From assembly GCA_037783415.1 (NCBI GenBank), contig JAZGTN010000016.1:2105001-2169000 (forward strand): a stretch of 64,000 nt of DNA, given 5' to 3'. The notes beneath the pieces were generated by a model. It made no database searches and was not told the origin of the DNA. It was given only the letters and a program-made list of their open reading frames with translations. A program made the position numbers and the translations under genes. This DNA is from Leptasterias polaris. Lineage: Eukaryota; Echinodermata; Asteroidea; Forcipulatida; Asteriidae. Position 1 is the first letter of the stretch; each line of letters starts with the position of its first letter. Positions 27,040-37,096 of this stretch are shown in pieces.

Positions 27040-28432
27040 TATATATACAACATGGCGGCGCCCGTGCAGCCATGTTTGTGTTCTGTTTACATTTATGTAG
27101 GCTTGAAACAACGACAGTAATGAGTTGTGTGGGGGCATTGTTTGTCACTTTGTTGCTGTTTTTACATTGGAAACATCATTTCTTTGACTGTAAACTGTTA
27201 GTATAGCAATAATGTTTCTATTTCCTCAAATTACAATACATTTATTAACCGAGAATAATTCGGACGTTTCACACTCAAAGAGGGGTTTGCTTTCTAAACC
27301 TGCATGGTTAAACTATGAAAAGTAATAAGTATGAGACTGACGGTTTTAGTCACATTCAAAGAATCATGAGCCAACGTGGCTGGTTGAATATGAAAAAGGA
27401 GAGAAAAACCACCAACAGACTATTTGAAGAGGAGTAGGGGAGGTGGTGGATATGTCATCATGAGTTTCCGGAAGGTGAATACACTCTGATGCGTGTGAAA
27501 CCCTAGGCCTAGCCCCCAACCAGCAGCCTAAACCCTACACTATACTGTACAACCCTCGGCAAAAACCGTAGCCGTCAGCCCAAACCCCAGCCCCCAGCCC
27601 AAACCCTACACCCAAGCCGAATCATAGCCCCCAGCCCTAACCCTAGCCCCTAGCCGAAATCATAGCCCCAGCCCAAACACTAACCCCCAGCCGAGCCTAC
27701 CCCCAAAGCCCAAAACCCTAGCCGTCAGCCCGGACCCTATCCCCCAGCCCAAACACCTTATTAGCTTACAGTCTTAACTCTTAACTCTTAACTATAGTCC
27801 AATATTGTTCCCGTTCACCCACAATTTATTAACCGTAAAGTGTCTGGAAGGGCATTTTGCAACAAGCCCCGCCCACGCCCCGCCCACCCATTCACCCCCT
27901 TATCCCTTAAAGCTAGGTAAAATGAAACTTGGAATGACAATTAAACGTGGTAAAATGACCTATGTATATTCTTTTTTGTTATAAAGTTCACCATTTTAAA
28001 CTCAATATGATTACATGGTTTAAAATGTTGGCGGGTAAGCAAAATCTACCCCCCCCCCCTTCTCAGGCCCTCCCTCTTCAATCCCCTTTCCCTTTTACAG
28101 CTTCCACATTAGTTAACCCCCTCTTGTCAATTATTAAAAATAATTGTAAGGAGTTTAGAATCGTATAACTAAAAAAAGAGATAAGTTTATAACTTGTTGA
28201 CTGACTAGGATTTGGATATAACAACTGACTTGTCATTAGAGTGTACACAGCGTGTAATGCAGGTTTTTCTTATCGCATTGCTTAGAGTACATGTAAATGC
28301 TCAAACATGTTTGACCTTGTTGTAGACGAACGCAATAACATTTCCAATTCATTTTTTCAGATATCAAGTCAGTGACTTATTTTCAACAATTTAAGCATAA
28401 TTGTTTAACCATAAAGAATAATTAAGTGCCCT
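27040..28432. repeat. satellite unit U16
   Basis: Majority sequence with poly-C of 11. That length opens a 68-codon frame across the C tract by chance. Confidence 0.95.
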
Positions 28433-29829
28433 TATATATACAACATGGCGGCGCCCGTGCAGCCATGTTTGTGTTCTGTTTACATTTATGTAGGCTTGAA
28501 ACAACGACAGTAATGAGTTGTGTGGGGGCATTGTTTGTCACTTTGTTGCTGTTTTTACATTGGAAACATCATTTCTTTGACTGTAAACTGTTAGTATAGC
28601 AATAATGTTTCTATTTCCTCAAATTACAATACATTTATTAACCGAGAATAATTCGGACGTTTCACACTCAAAGAGGGGTTTGCTTTCTAAACCTGCATGG
28701 TTAAACTATGAAAAGTAATAAGTATGAGACTGACGGTTTTAGTCACATTCAAAGAATCATGAGCCAACGTGGCTGGTTGAATATGAAAAAGGAGAGAAAA
28801 ACCACCAACAGACTATTTGAAGAGGAGTAGGGGAGGTGGTGGATATGTCATCATGAGTTTCCGGAAGGTGAATACACTCTGATGCGTGTGAAACCCTAGG
28901 CCTAGCCCCCAACCAGCAGCCTAAACCCTACACTATACTGTACAACCCTCGGCAAAAACCGTAGCCGTCAGCCCAAACCCCAGCCCCCAGCCCAAACCCT
29001 ACACCCAAGCCGAATCATAGCCCCCAGCCCTAACCCTAGCCCCTAGCCGAAATCATAGCCCCAGCCCAAACACTAACCCCCAGCCGAGCCTACCCCCAAA
29101 GCCCAAAACCCTAGCCGTCAGCCCGGACCCTATCCCCCAGCCCAAACACCTTATTAGCTTACAGTCTTAACTCTTAACTCTTAACTATAGTCCAATATTG
29201 TTCCCGTTCACCCACAATTTATTAACCGTAAAGTGTCTGGAAGGGCATTTTGCAACAAGCCCCGCCCACGCCCCGCCCACCCATTCACCCCCTTATCCCT
29301 TAAAGCTAGGTAAAATGAAACTTGGAATGACAATTAAACGTGGTAAAATGACCTATGTATATTCTTTTTTGTTATAAAGTTCACCATTTTAAACTCAATA
29401 TGATTACATGGTTTAAAATGTTGGCGGGTAAGCAAAATCTACCCCCCCCCCCTTCTCAGGCCCTCCCTCTTCAATCCCCTTTCCCTTTTACAGCTTCCAC
29501 ATTAGTTAACCCCCTCTTGTCAATTATTAAAAATAATTGTAAGGAGTTTAGAATCGTATAACTAAAAAAAGAGATAAGTTTATAACTTGTTGACTGACTA
29601 GGATTTGGATATAACAACTGACTTGTCATTAGAGTGTACACAGCGTGTAATGCAGGTTTTTCTTATCGCATTGCTTAGAGTACATGTAAATGCTCAAACA
29701 TGTTTGACCTTGTTGTAGACGAACGCAATAACATTTCCAATTCATTTTTTCAGATATCAAGTCAGTGACTTATTTTCAACAATTTAAGCATAATTGTTTA
29801 ACCATAAAGAATAATTAAGTGCCCTTATA
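28433..29829. repeat. satellite unit U17
   Basis: Poly-C of 11, same as U16. Ends with the TATA before the terminal E copy. Confidence 0.95.
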
Positions 29830-30309
29830 GGGCGCACCACACCAAATAAGCCCGAATTAATGCGCCAAGCTACTTATCATAATTTGTAAACCCACAACTT
29901 ATTTTTAATTACAACGTTTTGGGGGTCATGCAATTAATAGATTGTGTAAATATAATAATCTATCACAACCTGGGGGTTCTGTGCTTCAACTTTTGAGGAG
30001 ACTTGATAAATTTAGGCGTTAAAGTTGGCCCTATTTGACCGGGTAAGTAGAGAAGTGCTTCACGAAAACTGGCAGCAAGTCGGTTTTGGAAAAATACAAA
30101 TTTTCGCGTTTTTTTCTTCTGGGGTAGTTAGCAAAAATTCCAAACGGCTGACCTGGCAAAAATTGAAAAGAATTCTGAAGTTCAGTCGTCCGAAAATATG
30201 TTTGATTGGTTTTCAAGAGGCTGAGAGACTTTCACGATTTTTTGAGTATTTTTGAATATTTATCATTTAGCATTGGTTCCTATGGGAGTTTATTTAGTGT
30301 GGTGCGCCC
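29830..30309. mobile_element. E element copy 8 (right boundary of array)
   Basis: 480 bp in the same orientation as the others. The left flank is TATA of U17 and the right flank is CCAG, the mirror image of copy 1. Together copies 1 and 8 form outer ends with a matching CCAG duplication. Confidence 0.93.
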
Positions 30310-30382
30310 CCAGGTACCACCGCAATAATGGCGGTATCTGCTGCCACCAAGAGTTCAAGATCGGTGAAGGATTGCTGTATAG
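30310..30382. mobile_element. foldback element, rest of right arm
   Basis: After CCAG the sequence GTACCACCGCAATAATGGCG up to CTGTATAG is the reverse complement of 2519-2591. It completes the arm begun at 2701-2723. Differences from the left arm are confined mainly to positions around 2566-2585. Confidence 0.9.
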
Positions 30383-30550
30383 TCATGCTTAGGAAATGGA
30401 GATTCTACTCGATATCCATATTTTACTTCATTAAATTGTGTACACCAGACAGCATGATTCACAAATGTTCTCAAGCTCTACATTGTGAAATAATGTGTCA
30501 ACCCCCCCCCCCCCCTCCCTCAAATGTTTAGTAAGCAAAATGCTGTTTAA

Positions 30551-30830
30551 AGGGTGTGTACAACATTGGTAAGATTGAAAATATAAATGCTCACAGATTT
30601 GCACATAACTCACATGGTATAAAGATGGTCATGGTGGAAAACTTCCCTTTAAACAATTTTGCTTGAAATGCGTAAAACAATACTTTTTATCCTGCAGGAT
30701 AAATTCCGATGTTAAAAAAAAAAAATGAAAACATAAGTGTTTTTTTCCACTGTTTGTTATTTCATGTATATGTTGGGTCACATCAAGTTTGGATACAGGT
30801 CTTTGGCAATTACCAATGTTGTACACACCC
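30551..30830. mobile_element. TTAA-flanked MITE
   Basis: The left end AGGGTGTGTACAACATTGG follows TTAA (30547-30550). The right end CCAATGTTGTACACACCC precedes TTAA (30831-30834). The interior matches the partial copy at 34345-34572. TTAA duplications are typical of piggyBac and Kolobok type elements; no transposase is present. Confidence 0.85.
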
Positions 30831-30834
30831 TTAA

Positions 30835-31808
30835 ACCCAAAGCAGCCTCCTGGACAATTAAAATCGGCCTAATTTTCGGACTATGTAGTTGCAGGGCCGA
30901 TTAAATCAGCCATAGAGCTCTGAGATGCCAACTGAGATGACAGTTATAAATTATGTATATTTACCTTCTCATTCAAAGACGAACCATGCACAATGCATCA
31001 CAACCTCTTTACACACACAGATCTCGCGACATCTTGGGAGTGGATTGGCTGCTCACAGTGGAAGCAATACAAACACTACAAACAAAATACAAAAAAACCC
31101 ATTTGAATTGAAGGATTATAATTGTGGAAGTTTATTTTAACCTAGTAAGGGCTCAGTGTGTCTTAATCGAAGTCTTTGGCAGTGGCTATGATCAGAACGT
31201 TGAATAGATCCTATTCTACAACAATGTCGCTGCAGTCAACGCTCTAACTGCAGCCAAAGTAGCTTGATGCAGACACCTCTATAATTTGAGTGTAAATGAC
31301 TTGACTGTTTTACGATACATTTCTTGAAATGGGCCTATATTTACTTTAAATGCCCCTCCTCGGCAGAATTATGTACTGAAGTACAACTTAAAAGTGAAAG
31401 TGTTAAAACACACAATGTTTTAACTAATGGATTGACTTCAAGTGTTTCTTGTTCTTGTTATGTTGTAAATAATTGATTCCATTGTATTCCAGCTATTGAG
31501 ACCCAAAAGTATAAGTTGTTGACCTTCACTGGTAAAGTAAAGCCAACACACTCTATAAAGGTGTGCTCCGGCCCTAGGTTCAAGTGAAACTATGCAAATT
31601 GTCCCATAAGTGTCACACAGTTATTCAAGTTATTCAAGGTTACACTTATACTCATACTCAATGAAACTCAATGAATACTCAATGAAACTTGAGGTTCTTA
31701 ACCAAGGTACATATGGGCAAAATACAACATCTTGAACAGTGATAGTCCCTAGTCAAACATATTAAAACCAAGGTTAAAATAGTACAATGATTGTGTCACT
31801 GAACTTAC
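30835..31808. other. non-coding stretch
   Basis: No gene recognised. Short frames such as 30925-31140 have no domain or splice context. A run of TGAATACTCAATGAAACT-like copies lies near 31658-31690. Confidence 0.4.
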
Positions 31809-31904
31809 CATCCAGTAAGATGAATATTTTCAAATCATCGACAAACAGAAGTCTGTCAGCTTTCTTCATGGTCAAACCTCTATGGCGTCAGCATTCCATC
31901 AAGC
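31809..31904 (-). CDS. candidate first coding exon of an unknown minus-strand gene
   Basis: On the minus strand an acceptor-like GTGCAG precedes 31904, an ATG lies at 31867-31869, and the frame begins MKKADRLLFVDDLKIF, ending at a strong donor GTAAGT (31803-31808). That would be a 96-nt exon with 61 coding bases, ending in phase 1. I do not recognise the protein. LLFVDDLKIF loosely recalls a reverse transcriptase YADD segment, so a LINE relic is the alternative. No downstream exon was found to the left, where the array lies. Confidence 0.3.
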
Positions 31905-32063
31905 CTGCACCACAGAGGAATAAATAAACAAATACAAACTATCAATATCATAATGGAGGGAAAATCCAACAATAAAACCTACTTCCCACTCCAGAGGCAG
32001 AACAAGACATTTTCATGTGTGTGGGGGTGTAGGGGGTGGTAAGGCCATAATTTGGGAATGCTT

Positions 32064-32755
32064 TTTAATAATAATTACAACATTTATATAGCGCTTAATA
32101 CGTATGTTTCTAAGCGCTAGAACCAGACTATTCAGATTTACAAAAGAGATGAGTTTTAAGTAATGATTTGAAAGTGTCCACTGAAGGTGCTGCTTGAATG
32201 TGGGTGGGTAGCTTGTTCCAAAGTGTAGGAGCTATGACCGAAAAAGCACGATCGCCATAGCGTGTCATGGTGCGGGGTCCCGGTGAAAGCTGGAAATGAG
32301 CGGTGGAAGAAGAGCGAAGGCGTCGGGTAGCTGATGATAGTGAAGATGATCGAAGGGCGAAGAGATCTTTGAGATAGACTGGTGCCAAATTATGAAGGAC
32401 TTTATACACAAGAAGCAGAATTTTGAAACAGATACGTTGGTGAATATTGGAAGCCAATGAAGAGAGCGAATAGTGGGTGTAATGTGCTCTGATTTTTTGG
32501 TGCAGGTAACCAATCTAGCAGCAGAATTTTGTATTCTTTGCAGAGGAGCGATAAGAGAGTTTGGGAGACCTGCAAGTAACCCGTTGCAATAGTCCAGATG
32601 ACAAGAAACAAAAGCATGTACGATGCGCTCAGTGGCTGTCTTATCTAGGTACTTGCGAATTTTTCCAATTTTACTTATGCCCCATGAAGCTGAGCGACAG
32701 ATGTTTTTGATGTGTTGGTTGAAGGTGAGATTTTTGTCGATTTTTGTTGATGAAC
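32064..32755 (-). pseudogene. 5'-truncated L2/CR1-like LINE, reverse transcriptase C-terminus
   Basis: Two overlapping minus-strand frames carry the end of a non-LTR retrotransposon reverse transcriptase. The upstream frame contains LTFNQHIKNICRSA, HLDYCNGLLAGLP and IQNSAARLV. The downstream frame contains ICFKILLLVYKVLHNLAPVY and ends SLLKTHLF. A frameshift near 32440-32470 separates them, so the copy is dead. The 3' end, on the minus strand, is GCGCTATATAAATG followed by TTATTATT-type repeats, which resembles the tails of the SINEs in this window. The endonuclease and most of the polymerase are missing. Confidence 0.88.
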
Positions 32756-33377
32756 CACTCCCCCACCCCCCAGGCCCCAGTAGGTACACAATATGAGTTT
32801 TCATGGGTTACAGGTGTTCAGTACAAGTTTCTTTTGGTTTCATACAATATAGGGTATATATATATGCATTTGGCCTATACTTGTCTGTGTGCATATTTCA
32901 GTGTGTTATTTAATTAAACCCCCACCCCTCAGCTTCCATTTAATTGACAACTTAAGAAAAATGATTTAGATAATACTAATAGGGCCTATTCAAATAAATT
33001 TATTTGCCCTTCATTTCATGCCCTTGCTCTCATCTATCTGCTGATGGTGATTTTTAACTAATCTATTTTTAAAGTTGTTTCAAAATAAATTCAATGAATG
33101 TTTACTTAGTTTAATTACTATCCCTCTGGCTTAATTTGGGTTGCAATTTACCTCATGACCTTGGCCAATGTAATTATTAAGACAGCCCCCACCCCCACCC
33201 TTCACCCAACCATGGAGCTCCATGACCCAACCCACCCGAGTACGTCAACAAAGTGCAACCCCCCTCGTGCTTTTCAAATTCAGCGCCTCCACGAAAAACC
33301 CAACCTACAAATTCAAGTTTCTTGTCCAAACACACATGTTCAACTGTAATATTCCATGGAGGTAATAAACAACTTAC
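32756..33377. other. non-coding stretch
   Basis: AT-rich sequence with poly-C patches near 32760-32770 and 33187-33200. No supported gene. Confidence 0.4.
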
Positions 33378-33550
33378 CGTACCGGTTTTAACGTGCTCTT
33401 TGCCTGGAAATGCTTCGCTAGAAAACGGAGAAAATTACTGAAACGAAACGGAGTGTCAAAGCACCATCCTCGCGCAGTCAGTAATGGCGCCCAGCTGGTG
33501 CCCTAACGTTGCACGCATGGGATGCACGGTGTTTCCCACTACGGCTGTTA
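33378..33550 (-). other. candidate 5'UTR exon and CpG-rich promoter region
   Basis: On the minus strand a donor GTAAGT (33372-33377) ends a candidate exon. Upstream sequence, at about 33460-33550, is relatively rich in CpG and contains GGGCGCCATTACTGACTG. It could be the first exon joined to 31904. This rests on splice signals and base composition only. Confidence 0.25.
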
Positions 33551-33987
33551 CGCTGGTATCCCGTCTAGGATTCACGAGCCTGGAAGTATGACGTGTTCGT
33601 CAAAAGCCTAACGCACAGAATTTGCATAAAATAATTTGAATAACAAAGCAATCACTAGCATGCGTGCAGTTTCATGGCATCTAATGTAAAAATAGGCGGC
33701 CCGTGCTTTACTTTTTGATGAAAATTTTAAGCATCTTTTAGTTCCTTAGCACTTCTTGACGTTTAATATTAATTGTCGTAGTAGGTTTCACCTATCTATA
33801 AATATTTAATTATTATTTAATAAATTTTGTTTGCTTTTACTGTTCTTATTTTCACAGTAGGAAATTGAATACGCATGAGTGATTCGCTTTTGCAAAACAG
33901 TCCTAACGGCTGTGGGCTGCAAACATGATAAATGTATCTTTACAGCTGAAACAAAGGTTTATAGGATTACATTTAATACAATTCAGA
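33551..33987. other. AT-rich non-coding stretch
   Basis: No gene or clear repeat was recognised. Confidence 0.4.
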
Positions 33988-34345
33988 GTATTGTAATAAT
34001 TCAAATGTTGATTAATTTTCTTTCTGTATGTTTGTAGCCCCTAACCCTAACCCTAACCAGTAATTCAAATGTTGTTTTTTGGGTGGTTTTTTTTTATGTT
34101 GTAGGGCTAACCCTAACCAGTAATTCAAATGTTGATTAAATTTCTTTTTGTATGGTATAGCCCTAACCCTAACCCTAACCAGTAATTCAAATGTTTATTC
34201 TTTTTGTATGTTGTAGCCCTTAACCCTAACCCTAACCAGTAATTCAAATGTTGATTAAATTTCTTTTTGTATGTTGTAGCCCCTAACCCTAACCCTAACC
34301 CTAACCAGTAATTAAATAAATGTTGATTAATTTTCTTTTTAAACC
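33988..34345. repeat. minisatellite of ~62-bp units containing telomere motifs
   Basis: Five to six units each combine two to four CCCTAA copies with CAGTAATTCAAATGTTGATT and a T-rich stretch ending TGTATGTTGTAG. The CCCTAA blocks are exact vertebrate-type telomere repeats. The AT-rich spacer shows it is an interstitial array, not a chromosome end. Confidence 0.9.
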
Positions 34346-34572
34346 TGTGGAAGTTTAACCTAAATTGGTCTTCGGAGTCATGAGAAAACAGTGACAATCC
34401 CCATTGTATTAATTGTTTTACTCATTGCCTAAAATTAAAAACAATAGCATTTCAAGCAAAACTATTTCAAGGAAAGTTTTCCACCATGACCATCTTTTTA
34501 TACCATGTAAGTTGTGTGCAAATCTGTGAACGATTATTTTTTCAATCTTACCAATGTTGTACACACCCTTTA
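34346..34572. mobile_element. partial MITE related to 30551-30830
   Basis: The right end CCAATGTTGTACACACCC is the same as that of the 30551-30830 element, and the interior shares ACCATGACCATCTTT and TATACCATGTAAGTTGTG. The left end is missing. Confidence 0.75.
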
Positions 34573-34834
34573 AAACCTAGAATAATTTTAATAAATATTC
34601 AAAAACCCCAAGAGAAAGCTTTTTAAAATAAAACTAAAAACCCCAAAACTGAAAAGAACATACAAAATGTGATAACTTTAAACTGGATTAGACTGTCCCC
34701 GAACCAACTTGCATTAAAACCAACACACTTGTAATTGCAAGACTAACAGGGTTAGTCCGCAAGGATGTAGACATGGGTATCATCCACTAGGAGCCTGGCT
34801 GGTAGAGCAGAATACACTATACCTTCCAAACTTG

Positions 34835-34955
34835 TTACCAAGCAATTATGGTTAAGAGCCTTGCTCAATAGCACCAGTGTCATGACCGGGTTCTGAACCC
34901 ACACCCTGCTGCTGACAACACCAGAGCTTGGGTCTGGTGAACTCCGAGTGACTTG
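34835..34955 (-). mobile_element. SINE head fragment
   Basis: On the minus strand, degenerate tRNA-Leu-like head with GGTGTTGTCAGCAGCAGG and a B-box-like GGTTCAGAACCCGG, then CTATTGAGCAAGG. The 3' body is missing. Confidence 0.6.
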
Positions 34956-35638
34956 TTTCTCATAATCTTGAATTAGCACAGCCCGAGGTGACAGCCTGAA
35001 AACCTGCTTTAGTATCAGTATATTGCATCTTATTATTGTGCATTCACTTCACCCCCAACCAACCAATCCACCCAACATCCACACTGCAGAAAAGAATTTA
35101 CAACAAAAAGACAGGTCGTAAATTCATCCTGTAATAGTTTATTTAAATCACATGCAATATCAGTAGTGTTAATGATTAATAATTCATTTCAGAAAGATTA
35201 TATAAAATCAAAAATATAGAATACTACTGACCTGTGCTCCCTTGAAAAAAAAAAGAGATGTTCAGAAACTCTCAAAATTAATCTAAAAAACCTACAAAGG
35301 TATAGTTAATGCTTTCTTGATAACAACATTTATTTATAGACCATATGCATTGACGTCATCCAGGCACCATTTTAGAGGTAAACTGATGATGACACAATGG
35401 AAATGCTCAGATCTGTTCGACCAGCGCACATCATGGGCCAATGAACAGCCTCCTTTTGACCCCAAATGACGTGATGTGCATAAGGTCTACTGTGTGTTTA
35501 AGCAATGTCAAATCACCGCATAAAAATTAGCATAACAAGACTACATGAATTCTATATTATAAGAAGTGATCATTAAATAGTCAACTTGTGTAGACTTGTG
35601 TAAATCTCTTTTTGGGAGGAGTGAGAAGAACCGGTGTG
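34956..35638. other. non-coding stretch
   Basis: AT-rich; a TGACGTCA site lies at 35351-35358. No gene recognised. Confidence 0.4.
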
Positions 35639-35730
35639 GTCTCGACGTTTCAAACAGTATACTCGACCGCTCATCTTCAGATCTTCAGGAAAAATGAGCG
35701 GAGTATACATTTTCTTTGAAATGTTGAGAC
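35639..35730. repeat. long hairpin
   Basis: GTCTCGACGTTTCAAACAGT with ACTCGACCGCTCAT pairs with ATGAGCGGAGTATAC and TTTGAAATGTTGAGAC across a short loop. The arms are about 35 bp and imperfect. It is probably a foldback element end. Confidence 0.6.
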
Positions 35731-36663
35731 TGCAGCAGCTGTAAGTGAATTAGCTGACCAGTGCAAACTACTACCAATGAACCAAAATAACCTGTGAGTG
35801 TGGTATATAAATGCAAATATTGTTAGATTTTGGTCTGTATTTGACATGGGATATTTATGTACATGAGTACAAATAGTGTCCTGCCCCTTAAATAAGAAAA
35901 ACATTTCTGAGGCCTGACCCCCCCCCCCCCTTCCTTTAAGATGTGTGGAATTGCCCAGTATTGGTTCTCTAAGGTCAAGTTAAGCTTTGTGATGCACTAA
36001 TTTTTTAATAGATAGAGTACTGATTGAAGTGGGTAAAACAATTTAAAGTCCCTAGCTTCACATAAAAGTGGTGTAAAAATTTCATTTTATTTGATACTCT
36101 TTCAGAGCATTCTCTTTCACAGCGAAATTTGAAATAATGACGTCATCGGGCAGTAAATCAAATAGCCCAGGTCTGTACATTCCATAGAGGAATTTTTGTG
36201 CCAGTCAAAATGTCAAATTCAATGCTATTTTGATTAAATATATCAAAATTCAGGAATGAACTGAACAATCTATGTAGAAAAATGTACAGACCATATAATT
36301 GAAATGTGACATCACCAAATGTTTTGGGTTTCGACAAAAATTGCACTTGAAGAGTTTCAAACCATCTGAGCTTACATGTACATAAGAGAGATGTTGATGG
36401 CAGTTGGTTTTGGTCATTTGGCGAGTAAAAAATGTGGAAAGTTGGGCAAGTAAAGGACTCAAATAATCCTATACAATAGCTGGACATGTAAAGAAGTCAC
36501 ATAGATATATAAAAAAAAATTAATAAGAAATTTGGAAATGAAAAATAATAGTACTTATATCTTATATGTTGATTAAAATATTGGTACACCCAACCATAGA
36601 GAAAGTTCCTTTGTCTATGACCCAACCAAGCCTCGGGATAAAGTGGGAGGCTGCCACGCCCTT
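35731..36663. other. non-coding, possible 3'UTR of the zinc-finger gene
   Basis: A 109-codon minus-strand frame (36158-36487) shows no domain. A poly-C run lies at 35920-35930 and a TGACGTCA site at 36138-36145. The right end could be 3'UTR of the adjacent minus-strand gene. Confidence 0.35.
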
Positions 36664-37038
36664 TTAAGAGGAACTTGATTTCTGACTGGAATGGTTCCTC
36701 TCATGACGTCGGCGACTGCTTTGATCGGCGAAGAATTTCCCACAAACTTCGCAAGGATATGGTTTGTCCTTCGTGTGGACCCTGTTATGTCTTTTCAGAT
36801 CAGATTGTTTAGTAAAGAAGCTTCCGCACAACTCGCATACGATCGTCCTTTCAATTTTGTGGACCAGCTGGTGGCGATTAACATCCCCTTGTTGGCTGAA
36901 TTTCTTTCCGCACAGGGGGCATGGATACAGTCTGTCGTTGGTGTGGACACTCTGGTGGCGCACTAAATTACTCTTGGTTTGAAAGGATTTCTTGCAGGTG
37001 TCACAAGGAAATTTGTTTTTGCTGCGGCTTTTATCCAT
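36664..37038 (-). CDS. four-finger C2H2 zinc-finger protein (at least its C-terminal exon)
   Basis: The frame encodes 124 residues from MDKSRSKNKFPC to a stop after a serine-rich end. Four C2H2 fingers follow one another: CDTCKKSFQTKSNLVRH, CPLCGKKFSQQGDVNRH, CELCGSFFTKQSDLKRH and CEVCGKFFADQSSRRRH, each with a second histidine. Linkers TNDRL, KIERT and TKDKP are near the Kruppel-type TGEKP. It is expected to be a nuclear DNA-binding protein; targets are unknown. The open frame extends 5' to 37128, but a pyrimidine tract and CACAG acceptor (intron end at 37097) show the exon probably starts at 37096. An upstream coding exon may therefore exist, and MDKSRS may not be the true start. Confidence 0.82.
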   Translation of the reverse strand: MDKSRSKNKFPCDTCKKSFQTKSNLVRHQSVHTNDRLYPCPLCGKKFSQQGDVNRHQLVHKIERTIVCELCGSFFTKQSDLKRHNRVHTKDKPYPCEVCGKFFADQSSRRRHERNHSSQKSSSS

Positions 37039-37096
37039 TTGATGACTTGTTAATGAAGACACAGTGATGACAACAATCAGAATCAACAGCAGCTTT

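Larger units (their letters stand above)
2724..30309. repeat. 27.6-kb tandem array of 1.39-kb U units and 480-bp E elements
   Basis: There are seventeen direct copies of U and eight of E. The order is E UUU E UUU E U E UU E U E U E UUUUUU E. Spacing between homologous points is 1393-1399 bp without E and about 1876-1897 with E. Units differ at only a handful of sites plus a poly-C length, so the array is young or homogenised. It starts with GGGCGCACCACAC, ends with GTGTGGTGCGCCC, and is flanked by CCAG (2720-2723 and 30310-30313). No credible coding gene lies in it. Short open frames recur only because the repeat recurs. Confidence 0.97.

Noticed and set aside
27962..28168. 68-codon frame in U16 and U17
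   Set aside because: It runs through the poly-C tract and is open only when the tract has 11 C. Other lengths break it, so it is chance.
2724..30309. Tandem 5S rRNA, snRNA or histone gene cluster
   Set aside because: Unit size would suit, but I found no 5S, U1, U2, U6 or histone sequence and no tRNA-like boxes in U.
2724..30309. CRISPR array or plasmid-type replication repeats
   Set aside because: Repeat units are over 1 kb with no short repeat-spacer pattern, and the window is clearly from an animal nuclear genome.
36158..36487. 109-codon minus-strand frame next to the zinc-finger gene
   Set aside because: Low-complexity aromatic composition and no domain; more likely untranslated or intergenic.
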